From the NCBI GenBank assembly GCA_002401655.1, contig NVTT01000053.1, forward strand, positions 2,961-11,839: 8,879 bases of DNA. The letters run 5' to 3'. Shown piece after piece: positions 1 through 7,913 of the stretch (the first letter of the stretch is position 1; every line of letters starts with the position of its first letter). The stretch is from Gammaproteobacteria bacterium (GTDB taxonomy: Bacteria; Pseudomonadota; Gammaproteobacteria; Enterobacterales; Kangiellaceae). The position numbers and the translations under genes are program-made. The notes under the pieces are model-generated. The model was not told where the DNA came from. It did not search any database and was given only the letters and a program-made list of their open reading frames with translations.

Positions 1-429
1 GTCTTTAACCGCTTTAACCATTTCTAAAACGACCGGAAAATCTTTTCCACTGGGACTTTTCCATGCTGCTCCCATACAAAAGCGAGTTGCACCTGTATCT
101 TTAGCGGCTTTAGCGGCTTTAATTACCTCATCCAATGCAACCAATTGCTCTTTTGAAAGCCCCGTATTATAGTGACCACTCTGCGGGCAATAAGCGCAAT
201 CTTCAGGGCATGCACCGGTTTTGATACTCATTAACGTAGAAGTTTGCACTTCATTGGGATTAAAGTTTTTGCGATGAATGGTATGAGCTTTAAATAGAAG
301 ATCATTGAGGGGCATATGAAACAGTTTTGAAATTTCTCTTATTTCCCAATCATTTCGTAAGGTCCCGGTTTTAATTGGTTCGTTTCGAATTGATTCGACT
401 GGTTGAGGTGTTACTTGAAGACTAGTCAT
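1..429 (-). CDS. bioB: Biotin synthase BioB, N-terminal 143 residues (3' part cut by window edge)
   Basis: Biotin synthase is a radical-SAM enzyme that inserts sulfur into dethiobiotin in the last step of biotin synthesis, in the cytoplasm. The translated 143 residues carry the radical-SAM cysteine motif CPEDCAYC (Cys74, Cys78, Cys81), which binds the 4Fe-4S cluster, inside the family-typical stretch [20 protein letters not shown], followed by [12 protein letters not shown], also typical of BioB. The ATG at 429-427 is the only reasonable start, with a weak GAG ribosome site about 8 bases upstream. Compared from memory with E. coli BioB (motif Cys at 53/57/60), the protein has an N-terminal extension of about 21 polar residues, as in several other proteobacterial BioBs. 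It is transcribed leftward, away from comF, from the promoter at 475-502. No convincing two-armed BirA operator was found in front of it. Confidence 0.97.
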   Translation of the reverse strand, partial: MTSLQVTPQPVESIRNEPIKTGTLRNDWEIREISKLFHMPLNDLLFKAHTIHRKNFNPNEVQTSTLMSIKTGACPEDCAYCPQSGHYNTGLSKEQLVALDEVIKAAKAAKDTGATRFCMGAAWKSPSGKDFPVVLEMVKAVKD

Positions 430-474
430 AGCGATCTCAATGGTGGAAAATTGATTGTTCTAAAATATGGCTGA

Positions 475-502
475 ATTCTAAATTGAATCATTTCGTTGTC
501 AA
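475..502 (-). promoter_or_regulatory. Sigma70-type promoter of bioB
   Basis: On the minus strand a perfect -35 hexamer TTGACA (502-497) is followed after 16 bases by TAGAAT (480-475), a 5/6 match to the -10 consensus. Transcription would start near 468, giving a leader of about 40 bases before the bioB ATG. A BirA-type operator (TTGTnAACC and its inverted partner) was looked for: only a half-site-like TTGACAAC is present, so biotin control cannot be claimed from the sequence. Confidence 0.7.
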
Positions 503-588
503 GTAATGTGGGATGCAAAGATGACATCTGTGCGATTTTTATACAGCTGCAGGTTTATCTGCTCATAATGGGTAGTCAAGGAGGATTA

Positions 589-1374
589 TTGAAAACTAAC
601 TTCAATCTATTTAGTTTAATGAGCTTTATGGGGTTAAGCAGTGATTGTCTACTTTGTGGGTGTAGCGTTCATTTTAACCAGTCTTTGCAACGTCCAAATG
701 AAAAACATCCAAACAAATCTGCTAGCGTATTAAACAAAAAGATATGCGATTCATGTCATGCTCATTTACCGGAATCAAAGCAAACGTGTTTCGTCTGTGG
801 ATTACCTTCAACCACTAAGAGTATTCCATGTGGAGCTTGCCTGAAAAACAGCCCGCCATATGATAAGACGATTAGCGCATTTCATTATCAGCAACCCATT
901 AGTGACTTTATCACTCAATACAAATACGCCGGTAAGTTAGAATTACTACCAATAATGACTGATTATTTAATTAACGCTATCGAGAAGTCTTTAAAGCTAG
1001 AACACTCAATTAAAACACAGATGCCTGAACTACTCATTCCAATCCCTTTGCATTTCAAAAAAAGAAATAAAAGAGGATTTAACCAATCGCGACTAATCGC
1101 AAATGTACTTTCTAAACATTTTGGCATTCCCGTTTCTGGCAATGATATAACTAGAACGAGACAAACATTAACTCAAGCATCCCTTGATGTTACCCAGCGA
1201 AAAAAGAATTTAAAGAATGCATTTGAAATAAAAGAGACTTTACCCGAGCGAGTGGCCATAATCGATGATATTGTCACCACTGGAGCAACGGTATCTGAAC
1301 TTGCGGCATTAGCTTTAGAACATGGCGCTAAACATATTGAAATTTGGAGTCTCGCTAGAGCCTATTCTATTTGA
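589..1374 (+). CDS. comF: ComF/GntX family phosphoribosyltransferase-like protein (double zinc ribbon + PRTase domain)
   Basis: The protein belongs to the ComF/GntX family: an N-terminal cysteine-rich zinc-ribbon region followed by a type I phosphoribosyltransferase fold. In Gram-positive and some Gram-negative bacteria ComF is needed for DNA uptake in transformation, while E. coli GntX has been linked to use of DNA as nutrient. The substrate is not established. With the TTG start at 589 it has 261 residues. Four Cys pairs are visible (Cys20/23, 53/56, 67/70, 81/84), then the family signature KRGFNQSRLIA, and the PRPP-binding loop IIDDIVTTGAT near residues 224-233. The reading frame is open back to 496, but TTG589 follows AAGGAGG (578-584), the only good ribosome site. 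The spacer is a short 4 bases, so ATG at 619 (251 residues) remains possible. The gene is divergent from bioB, an arrangement I recall from other gammaproteobacteria. I see no convincing promoter of its own. Confidence 0.9.
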   Translation: MKTNFNLFSLMSFMGLSSDCLLCGCSVHFNQSLQRPNEKHPNKSASVLNKKICDSCHAHLPESKQTCFVCGLPSTTKSIPCGACLKNSPPYDKTISAFHYQQPISDFITQYKYAGKLELLPIMTDYLINAIEKSLKLEHSIKTQMPELLIPIPLHFKKRNKRGFNQSRLIANVLSKHFGIPVSGNDITRTRQTLTQASLDVTQRKKNLKNAFEIKETLPERVAIIDDIVTTGATVSELAALALEHGAKHIEIWSLARAYSI

Positions 1375-1407
1375 ACAAGCTCGACTTGATCCGATTAAAT
1401 TAAATTA

Positions 1408-2361
1408 TTAAAGCTTGGCTCGCAAAAGATTTTCTAGACGCACTTGATCCGCAGCAAAAGCTCTAATGCCCTCAGCGGTTTTCTCAGTAGCCATCGCATC
1501 TTCATTCATTTGCCATCTAAACTCTGCTTCTGTTAATTTGTTGCGGACATCTTTAAATGCAGTAGGGATAATTAATTTGCGCTCGACAACTTCCGTCGAT
1601 TCAGTTAACTCTTGCATTAAATTAGGGCTTATTGTTAATCGATCACACCCTGCTAACGCCAAGATTTCGCCCTTATTTCTAAAACTAGCCCCCATTACAA
1701 CAGTTTTAAATTGATACGCTTTATAATAGTCATAAATAGCAGTAACAGAAATAACGCCTGGATCTTCGTCTGCTGCGTACTCTAGTTTTCCAGTCGATTT
1801 TTTATGCCAATCTAATATTCGGCCTACAAATGGGGAGATTAAAAATATACTCGCTTCTGCACAAGCTCTCGCCTGAGCAAAGCTAAATAAAAGCGTTAAA
1901 TTACAATTGATACCTTCTTTTTCTAAAATCTCAGCGGCCTTGATTCCTTCCCAAGTTGACGCGATTTTGATCAAAATTCGAGATTTATCGACACCTTCTT
2001 TTTCGTATAAACCGATTAGTTTTTTTGCTTTAATCACCATTTGAGCTTGATCAAACGACAATCGTGCGTCAACTTCGGTAGAAACACGTCCTGGAACCAA
2101 CGATAAAAGTTTTTTACCAATCAAAACGCTTAGATAATCACTTGCTTCCGTCACTTGTAATTCAGTTTCATCGGTTACTGATTTAGCATATTCAATCGCT
2201 TGGTTGATGGTAGGTTGATAATCATCAAGTCCTGCAGCCTTTAAAAGTAACGAAGGATTGGTAGTAGCATCTTCGGGAGCAAAGTCAGCAATTGCATTGA
2301 AATCACCGGTATCTGCAACCACTGTGGTCATGCTTTTTAATTGTTCTAATTGGTTAATCAT
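1408..2361 (-). CDS. tal: Transaldolase (TalB type)
   Basis: Transaldolase transfers a dihydroxyacetone unit between sedoheptulose 7-phosphate and glyceraldehyde 3-phosphate in the non-oxidative pentose phosphate pathway, in the cytoplasm. The 317-residue protein is full length for the TalA/TalB class and colinear with E. coli TalB throughout. Catalytic residues sit at the expected positions: Asp17 in VVADTGD, Glu96 in VSTEVDAR, and the Schiff-base lysine Lys132 in RILIKIAST. The long conserved block starting [20 protein letters not shown] is also present. The ATG at 2361 gives the normal N terminus. A ribosome site AAAGGA lies rather far upstream (12-base spacer). The gene converges on comF across only 33 bases, without an evident hairpin-plus-T terminator. 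It lies 73 bases downstream of the DUF4382 lipoprotein gene on the same strand, so read-through from that gene is possible. Confidence 0.97.
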   Translation of the reverse strand: MINQLEQLKSMTTVVADTGDFNAIADFAPEDATTNPSLLLKAAGLDDYQPTINQAIEYAKSVTDETELQVTEASDYLSVLIGKKLLSLVPGRVSTEVDARLSFDQAQMVIKAKKLIGLYEKEGVDKSRILIKIASTWEGIKAAEILEKEGINCNLTLLFSFAQARACAEASIFLISPFVGRILDWHKKSTGKLEYAADEDPGVISVTAIYDYYKAYQFKTVVMGASFRNKGEILALAGCDRLTISPNLMQELTESTEVVERKLIIPTAFKDVRNKLTEAEFRWQMNEDAMATEKTAEGIRAFAADQVRLENLLRAKL

Positions 2362-2401
2362 CTCGTTTTGTAGTCCTTTTATTCGAAAAATGGCGTATAG
2401 C

Positions 2402-2416
2402 GTTTTACGTTAAAAC
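2402..2416. promoter_or_regulatory. Short perfect dyad upstream of transaldolase (possible operator)
   Basis: GTTTTA-CGT-TAAAAC is a 6-base inverted repeat around a 3-base centre, in the 73-base gap between the lipoprotein stop and the transaldolase start. It is too AT-rich and lacks the T-run expected of an intrinsic terminator, so a protein-binding site is the alternative. It does not match an operator I know, and in AT-rich DNA such a dyad can arise by chance. Confidence 0.2.
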
Positions 2417-2434
2417 CATGGGTATTGGCAAGAT

Positions 2435-3328
2435 TTATTCAAAATTTAATTCTGTAATCTGGTCAACAATAACAGTCCCATTTAAACTTTCAATGACGCC
2501 CCATTCACTATCATCAATATCTGCGGAATCAAGATCAGCATCACAAGTCACCGACACAGTATAATCGCCAGCTGATAGAAAACTTAAAGTGTAATTAAAG
2601 CGATCATTAGCACTTTCATAAACCGGAATTGCCGTGGTTAAGGGTGAGGTAGCACTTCCTTCATCATCTGGCGTTACATCAGCTCCAATATAGGCATAAA
2701 TTGCTAGTCCTTCTGTACAGCTTTCATCTGAGACTAAAGATGCATCAACAAATCCGGTGATACTCCCTACTTCGGTTAAATCCGTTACTCGCAAAACAGG
2801 CTTTAACTTATAGCCATCCGATTGGTTATTAGGTGCCAACACCGATTTTCTTAAATCAAAATCAATCATGAAATTAACACTTTCACCTACTGCAATAGTA
2901 AATGACCTATTAATTTTTAAACCAGTTTCCGAACCACTTGGTATATACAACGAATGAGTTGTCCCATCGTCAAGAGTGATATAAGAATCAGTTTCACCTT
3001 CGTTTGCATCTACAAGCAAACGCATCCAATTATAATCGCCCGCTTCTAATGACTCATTTTGAAGTAGCGGAGCAGATTCACCATTTTGTAATCCTAATAG
3101 ATTAATCGACCGAGCTTCTGAAAACGTTATAGTGTACGGAGCACCTTCTTTAGGTTTCAACTCGATAGCGCTAAAAACAACCACTACTTCTGTCGCGTTA
3201 TCAATCGGTCCATCAGACACGCTTAATGAAAGCGTACCATTTATTTCTTCATCTTCAGAGCTACATCCTGTAAAGAATATAGTTAATAGTGAAATAATTA
3301 TTAGAGTTAACGTATTTTTGGATATCAT
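2435..3328 (-). CDS. DUF4382 domain lipoprotein, probably outer membrane or periplasmic
   Basis: This 297-residue protein starts with a lipoprotein signal: a hydrophobic stretch (residues 7-19), then a lipobox-like FTGC with Cys22 as the lipidation site. Ser at +2 argues for the outer membrane by the Lol rule, and an acidic linker (SSEDEE) follows. Residues about 31-183 match the DUF4382 pattern as I know it: GTLSLSVSDGPIDNATEVVVVFSAIEL at the start, SLEAGDYNWMRLLVDA in the middle and a GYKLKPVLRV ending. The function of DUF4382 is unknown. The remaining ~110 residues begin GSITGFVD and contain a SAGDYTVSV turn, like a small Ig/transthyretin-type beta sandwich, with Cys204 and Cys262 that could form a disulfide. 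The protein is strongly acidic. The ATG at 3328 is chosen because it gives a complete signal peptide; the ribosome site is weak. The phenylalanine at -3 of the lipobox is slightly unusual. Confidence 0.85.
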   Translation of the reverse strand: MISKNTLTLIIISLLTIFFTGCSSEDEEINGTLSLSVSDGPIDNATEVVVVFSAIELKPKEGAPYTITFSEARSINLLGLQNGESAPLLQNESLEAGDYNWMRLLVDANEGETDSYITLDDGTTHSLYIPSGSETGLKINRSFTIAVGESVNFMIDFDLRKSVLAPNNQSDGYKLKPVLRVTDLTEVGSITGFVDASLVSDESCTEGLAIYAYIGADVTPDDEGSATSPLTTAIPVYESANDRFNYTLSFLSAGDYTVSVTCDADLDSADIDDSEWGVIESLNGTVIVDQITELNFE

Positions 3329-3347
3329 TTTGTTGATTATCGGTTTA

Positions 3348-3374
3348 ATTATATTAAAAACAATTATAGCTCAA
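3348..3374 (-). promoter_or_regulatory. Candidate promoter of the DUF4382 lipoprotein gene
   Basis: On the minus strand a perfect TATAAT (3353-3348) lies 15 bases after TTGAGC (3374-3369), 20 bases upstream of the lipoprotein ATG. A second perfect TATAAT lies at 3368-3363 but has no recognisable -35 at normal spacing. The region is AT-rich, so TATAAT by chance is fairly likely, and the 15-base spacer is short. Which of the two is used cannot be decided from the sequence. Confidence 0.35.
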
Positions 3375-3495
3375 ATAATGCCATTCTTATCGACAGTGTT
3401 CTCATAATGCAATAATTAGAACGTTTGATATTATCATGGTTGAAGAATATGTTAGATTTGAATTTGATTCATTAAACCATTCATTTAAAAACTAC

Positions 3496-3545
3496 TGTCC
3501 CAATTGCGGACACTTTCATAGGGTAATGTCCGCAAAAGCGGACAT
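3496..3545. repeat. Two tandem copies of a TGTCC...GGACA palindrome; candidate sigma54 enhancer sites
   Basis: Copy A (3496-3512) has TGTCC and GGACA arms. Copy B (3526-3545) is a perfect 8-base inverted repeat, ATGTCCGC and GCGGACAT, around an AAAA centre. The right arm GCGGACA is identical in both. The centres are about 31 bases apart, close to three helical turns. Relative to the predicted sigma54 start near 3644 the centres fall at about -140 and -108, the usual range for enhancer-binding activators. The alternative is a dispersed intergenic palindromic repeat unrelated to the promoter. The hairpin has no T-run, so it is not a terminator. The repeat is seen directly; the regulatory role is inferred. 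Confidence 0.5.
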
Positions 3546-3616
3546 ATCAATAGCTATGAGGATAGCCGCATCGTGAAATAACTATATTTTACAATCGCTT
3601 AAAGTGATATCGCAAG

Positions 3617-3633
3617 TTGGCACTCTGATTGCT
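3617..3633 (+). promoter_or_regulatory. Sigma54 (RpoN) promoter in front of the small ORF
   Basis: TTGGCAC, five bases, then TTGCT matches the RpoN consensus (TGGCAC-N5-TTGCW). The invariant GG (3619-3620) and GC (3631-3632) are separated by exactly 10 bases, followed by a short T run. The start of transcription would be near 3643-3644, leaving a leader of about 33 bases before the small ORF at 3677. AT-rich DNA lies between the promoter and the upstream palindromes, suitable for bending, but no good IHF site was identified. Such promoters need an AAA+ activator, and none is encoded in this window. Confidence 0.7.
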
Positions 3634-3676
3634 TTTCTAAACATTACTGAAGAATAAATTATCAAAGGAGAGAGAA

Positions 3677-3841
3677 ATGAAACAGATGAAAATAATAAAG
3701 CAGAGAGCTTGTATGGTCATATTTACTTTAGGGCTTTGTTTGGCTGGATTACATGAAGTGGGTTTTTCTAAAAATATCGCGCCGACAATCGCGTCACCAA
3801 ATGACAACAATATTCATATAATAAAAACTTGTCACATCTAA
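3677..3841 (+). CDS. Unrecognised 54-residue ORF with a signal-peptide-like N terminus
   Basis: I do not recognise this protein. The ATG at 3677 is preceded by a strong ribosome site AAAGGAG (3664-3670, 6-base spacer), better than that of most genes here, and by the sigma54 promoter. The N terminus is basic (KQMKIIKQR, residues 2-10). It is followed by a hydrophobic stretch (about 11-25, with Cys12 and Cys21) and a polar tail of about 29 residues with a final Cys52. This pattern fits a signal peptide with a mature part of roughly 23-25 residues, or a single-pass small membrane protein. There is no clear AxA cleavage site and no PEP-CTERM-like sorting tail. The sequence after the stop has stops in all three frames soon afterwards. 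If it is the start of a longer degraded gene, the rest has therefore been lost rather than merely frameshifted. Confidence 0.5.
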   Translation: MKQMKIIKQRACMVIFTLGLCLAGLHEVGFSKNIAPTIASPNDNNIHIIKTCHI

Positions 3842-3980
3842 TATTCTTGAAAAATAGTTTAAGTTACTACCGCACCGATCCAAGCTTAAAATAGATCCAC
3901 TTCAGTTTAACTTCATTCCCAGTTTCTCAGAAACCTTCTTCGACTCTATTTGTTCAACGATTTTAGGCTAATGTCATAAT
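3842..3980. other. Non-coding gap, nothing recognised
   Basis: Together with the elements listed on either side, this belongs to the roughly 730-base stretch (3329-4055) without a long gene. In this part stops are frequent in all frames. Only a weak 5-base hairpin GTTTC-TCA-GAAAC (3922-3934) is visible, without a T-run, so I do not call a terminator for the small ORF. No tRNA, insertion-sequence end or riboswitch pattern was recognised. Confidence 0.4.
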
Positions 3981-3986
3981 TAATTT

Positions 3987-4014
3987 TTCTCATGTGATAG
4001 CATACACCGATAAT
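3987..4014 (+). promoter_or_regulatory. Candidate sigma70 promoter of L-serine dehydratase, with a CRP-like half site in the spacer
   Basis: TTCTCA (3987-3992, 4/6 match) and GATAAT (4009-4014, 5/6) are separated by 16 bases, placing the start near 4021, about 35 bases before the TTG start codon. The spacer itself reads TGTGA-N6-ACACC (3993-4008). Its left half equals the CRP half site, while the right half matches TCACA only partly. A factor bound there would more likely block than activate. A 5-base hairpin ATTGC-TCATC-GCAAT (4017-4031) lies in the leader. All of this is moderate-to-weak pattern matching. Confidence 0.35.
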
Positions 4015-4055
4015 GTATTGCTCATCGCAATCACAATCAATTTAGGAGAAATAAT

Positions 4056-5432
4056 TTGGCAGTATCGGTTTTCGATTTATTTACTGTTGGTATCGGACCC
4101 TCTAGTTCCCATACTGTTGGGCCTATGCGCGCAGCTAAAATGTTTGTGAGCCAACTACTTTCAAAGGCTGAAAATAATCAAATTATAATTTCTCGTATCA
4201 AAACAGATTTGTATGGTTCTTTAGGTCATACAGGAAAAGGCCATGGTTCAGATGTGGCGGTTCTTTTAGGTTTAGAAGGAGAGTTACCGGATCAAATAGA
4301 TACTGATACCATTTCACCTCGACTGCAGATGATAAGAGATTCTAAAACGCTCAAACTAAACGATACGATTTCTATCTCTTTTAATGAAAAACAAGACATC
4401 ACCTTTCATAGAAGAAAAACTTTAGATAAACATGCTAATGGCATGAAATTCACAGCTTTTGATAGTAAAAATAACATCTTGCTTGAAAAAACCTATTACT
4501 CCGTTGGTGGTGGATTTGTCATTGGTGAAGACACACAGGTTGATCAAGTAACAGAAATGCATTTAAAACTCCCTTTTGATTTCCAATCTGGCGACTCAAT
4601 GTTAGAAATGGCTAAAGAATCAGGGCTTAGCATTAGTGGAATGATGCAAGAAAATGAGAAAACCTGGCGAACGGATAGCGAGATAAAAAAAGGATTAGAT
4701 TACCTTTGGTTGACCATGGACAATTGTATCGCTAAAGGTATAAAAACAGAAGGTGTGTTAAAAGGTGGATTAAAACTCAGACGCAGAGCGGCTTCTTTAT
4801 ACCGTAAGCTTTCTAATCAAAATGAAGGTAAAGATCCTCTGGCAGCTATGGACTGGGTCAATCTTTTTGCACTGGCGGTTAATGAAGAAAATGCAGCTGG
4901 TGGACGTGTGGTCACCGCCCCTACAAATGGCGCGGCAGGTATTATTCCTGCCGTTATAAAATATTACGTTAAATACTATCAGCCAGATACTAATGAAAGT
5001 GTTAGAAGATTTCTACTCTCATCAGCAGCAATCGGCATATTATATAAATTAAACGCATCTATATCCGGTGCAGAAGTAGGTTGCCAAGGCGAAGTCGGTG
5101 TCGCATGCTCTATGGCGGCTGCTGGATTAACAGAAGCACTTGGCGGTACTCCAGAACAGGTGGAATGTGCAGCAGAGATTGGTATGGAACATAATTTAGG
5201 ACTGACTTGCGATCCAGTCGGCGGACTTGTTCAAGTTCCCTGTATCGAAAGAAATGCAATGGGTGCGATAAAAGCTATTAATGCTTCAAGGCTCGCATTG
5301 CAAGGCGATGGCAATCAAAAAGTGAGTCTAGATAAAGTCATTAAAACAATGCGGGAAACCGGTAAAGATATGATGACTAAATATAAAGAAACCGCAAGAG
5401 GTGGTTTAGCTGTTAATATTATTGAGTGTTAG
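4056..5432 (+). CDS. sdaA: L-serine dehydratase (L-serine ammonia-lyase), iron-sulfur type, single chain
   Basis: The enzyme deaminates L-serine to pyruvate and ammonia with a 4Fe-4S cluster, in the cytoplasm. The 458-residue protein has the N-terminal beta domain starting [21 protein letters not shown] and the C-terminal alpha catalytic domain with [15 protein letters not shown] (about 286-300). The cluster cysteines are visible at 343 ([11 protein letters not shown]), 385 ([10 protein letters not shown]) and 396 (VQVPCIERN). The last residue is Cys458; in the Legionella enzyme of the same length and numbering, the C-terminal cysteine reaches back to cap the cluster ('tail in mouth'). It is named sdaA for the family; sdaB would be equally valid. 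TTG4056 is chosen as the start because the family's N terminus begins here and AGGAGA (4044-4049) is correctly spaced; no ATG fits. The gene lies 51 bases upstream of the DUF3667 gene on the same strand. Confidence 0.96.
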   Translation: MAVSVFDLFTVGIGPSSSHTVGPMRAAKMFVSQLLSKAENNQIIISRIKTDLYGSLGHTGKGHGSDVAVLLGLEGELPDQIDTDTISPRLQMIRDSKTLKLNDTISISFNEKQDITFHRRKTLDKHANGMKFTAFDSKNNILLEKTYYSVGGGFVIGEDTQVDQVTEMHLKLPFDFQSGDSMLEMAKESGLSISGMMQENEKTWRTDSEIKKGLDYLWLTMDNCIAKGIKTEGVLKGGLKLRRRAASLYRKLSNQNEGKDPLAAMDWVNLFALAVNEENAAGGRVVTAPTNGAAGIIPAVIKYYVKYYQPDTNESVRRFLLSSAAIGILYKLNASISGAEVGCQGEVGVACSMAAAGLTEALGGTPEQVECAAEIGMEHNLGLTCDPVGGLVQVPCIERNAMGAIKAINASRLALQGDGNQKVSLDKVIKTMRETGKDMMTKYKETARGGLAVNIIEC

Positions 5433-5453
5433 TTAATTACAGAAAATTAACTA
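5430..5453 (+). terminator. AT-rich stem-loop at the end of sdaA (possible weak terminator or mRNA 3' structure)
   Basis: TAGTTAATT (5430-5438) and AATTAACTA (5445-5453) form a perfect 9-base stem with a 6-base loop. The TAG stop codon of sdaA is part of the stem. There is no T-run after it and the stem has few GC pairs, so it is not a classical intrinsic terminator. It may only weaken transcription into, or stabilise mRNA before, the DUF3667 gene. Confidence 0.3.
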
Positions 5454-5483
5454 CAGGATCTAATGTAAGAAATAAAACGATAA

Positions 5484-6350
5484 ATGACTAATACGACTAA
5501 ATGCCTTAACTGCAATTCAGAATTGACCGGCTCTTTCTGCTCTCATTGTGGGCAATCTATCAAAAGTCGTCGAGGTCCTATTTGGCAAGTTGCCAAGCAG
5601 TTCTCCGACGATATTTTTTCAATTGATTCCAAAGTAATACAAAGCTTATTTGTATTACTAGTTAAACCAGGGCAACTAAGTAAACAATTTCTCGATGGAA
5701 GGCGTGCATCAGTTTTACCTCCAGTCAGACTCTACCTGGTAGTCAGTATTCTTTTCTTTTTTATATTTCAAATTCCATCACCCGACGTCTCAAATAAAAA
5801 CGTTTATATCGGCGATATATTATTAGGTAAAGAAAAAGCCGACAAAGACTTACAAAAATTTAGTCTTATCATGTTTGAAACAGGCGAAAAGGCTAGTGTT
5901 GTCGAAAATTGGATCAACGGCATCATTAACGAAAAAGAAGCGTTAATGAAAAGCACAAACGCTCAAATTACAATCAACAACATGTTTAATAATTTGGAAT
6001 CTGTTTTACCAAATTTATTGATATTGTTTTTGCCTTTATTTGCGATAATTTTAAAAGGCCTTTATTTATTTAAACGAAGTTTATATTTTGACCATCTTAT
6101 ATTTCTATTGCATTTTCAAACATGGTTAATGGGAGCTATTCTTATTATTTATGGTTTAGCTTTACAAAATGGATGGTGGTCTGCTTTGAGTATTTTTATA
6201 CCCATTTATTTGGCAAAAGCTCAAAAAACAGTTTATTCACAAAGTTACTGGCTAATCATTCCAAAAACCATTCTTATTCTAATCAGCTATTGTGGATTGC
6301 TTATTATCGCTGGAATTATTGCATTTCTTTCTGCTGTTACAATGCTATAA
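5484..6350 (+). CDS. DUF3667-type membrane protein with N-terminal zinc ribbon
   Basis: This 288-residue protein of unknown function starts with a four-cysteine zinc ribbon (Cys7, Cys10, Cys19, Cys22; pattern CLNC...FCSHCGQ). It is followed by the family-like segment VLLVKPGQLSKQFLDGRRASVLPPVRLYLVVS (about 57-88). I assign it to DUF3667 from that pattern. Hydrophobic segments, probably membrane-spanning, lie at about 82-97, 174-195, 203-226, 231-245 and 258-286. A soluble charged stretch at about 100-172 lies between the first two. That predicts an inner-membrane protein with a cytoplasmic zinc ribbon. The ATG at 5484 gives the complete ribbon; the ribosome site is weak. It may be cotranscribed with sdaA, but no functional tie to serine breakdown is evident. 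It converges on the dihydropyrimidinase gene with a 78-base gap in which I see no convincing terminator. Confidence 0.85.
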   Translation: MTNTTKCLNCNSELTGSFCSHCGQSIKSRRGPIWQVAKQFSDDIFSIDSKVIQSLFVLLVKPGQLSKQFLDGRRASVLPPVRLYLVVSILFFFIFQIPSPDVSNKNVYIGDILLGKEKADKDLQKFSLIMFETGEKASVVENWINGIINEKEALMKSTNAQITINNMFNNLESVLPNLLILFLPLFAIILKGLYLFKRSLYFDHLIFLLHFQTWLMGAILIIYGLALQNGWWSALSIFIPIYLAKAQKTVYSQSYWLIIPKTILILISYCGLLIIAGIIAFLSAVTML

Positions 6351-6428
6351 AACTCAATAGTTGTCAAAAATTAATTATTAAAACTAGGCATTGCTGATTT
6401 GGTAATTATAGTTACTTTTAGACTTAAA

Positions 6429-7901
<1,473 letters not shown>

Positions 7902-7913
7902 TTATTTTACAAA

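Noticed and set aside
430..588. Sigma70 promoter for comF on the plus strand (TTGTCA at 496-501).
   Set aside because: The -35-like hexamer has no acceptable -10 at 15-19 bases, and it is the complement of the bioB -35.
1376..1417. CAAGCT...AGCTTG inverted repeat between convergent comF and transaldolase as a bidirectional terminator.
   Set aside because: The arms are only 6 bases with a loop of about 30 bases, and no T-run follows on either strand.
1466..1714. Open frame on the plus strand, 82 codons.
   Set aside because: It is fully antisense to the well-supported transaldolase gene.
3132..3407. Open frame on the plus strand, 91 codons.
   Set aside because: It lies mostly antisense to the signal peptide and DUF4382 region of the lipoprotein gene, has no ribosome site and shows no family resemblance.
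3545..3557. IHF-like site TATCAA-N4-TAT between the palindromes and the sigma54 promoter.
   Set aside because: Only the WATCAA half matches; the TTR half does not, so it is within chance for AT-rich DNA.
3436..3576. A 46-residue frame from ATG3436 containing a CPNCG zinc-knuckle-like motif.
   Set aside because: It has no ribosome site. The Cys motif and the MSAKAD segment are simply the translation of the palindromic repeats at 3496-3545, so the frame is more likely accidental.
6122..6397. Open frame on the plus strand, 91 codons.
   Set aside because: It overlaps the DUF3667 gene in another frame and reads as low-complexity hydrophobic/aromatic sequence, typical of a shifted membrane-protein frame.
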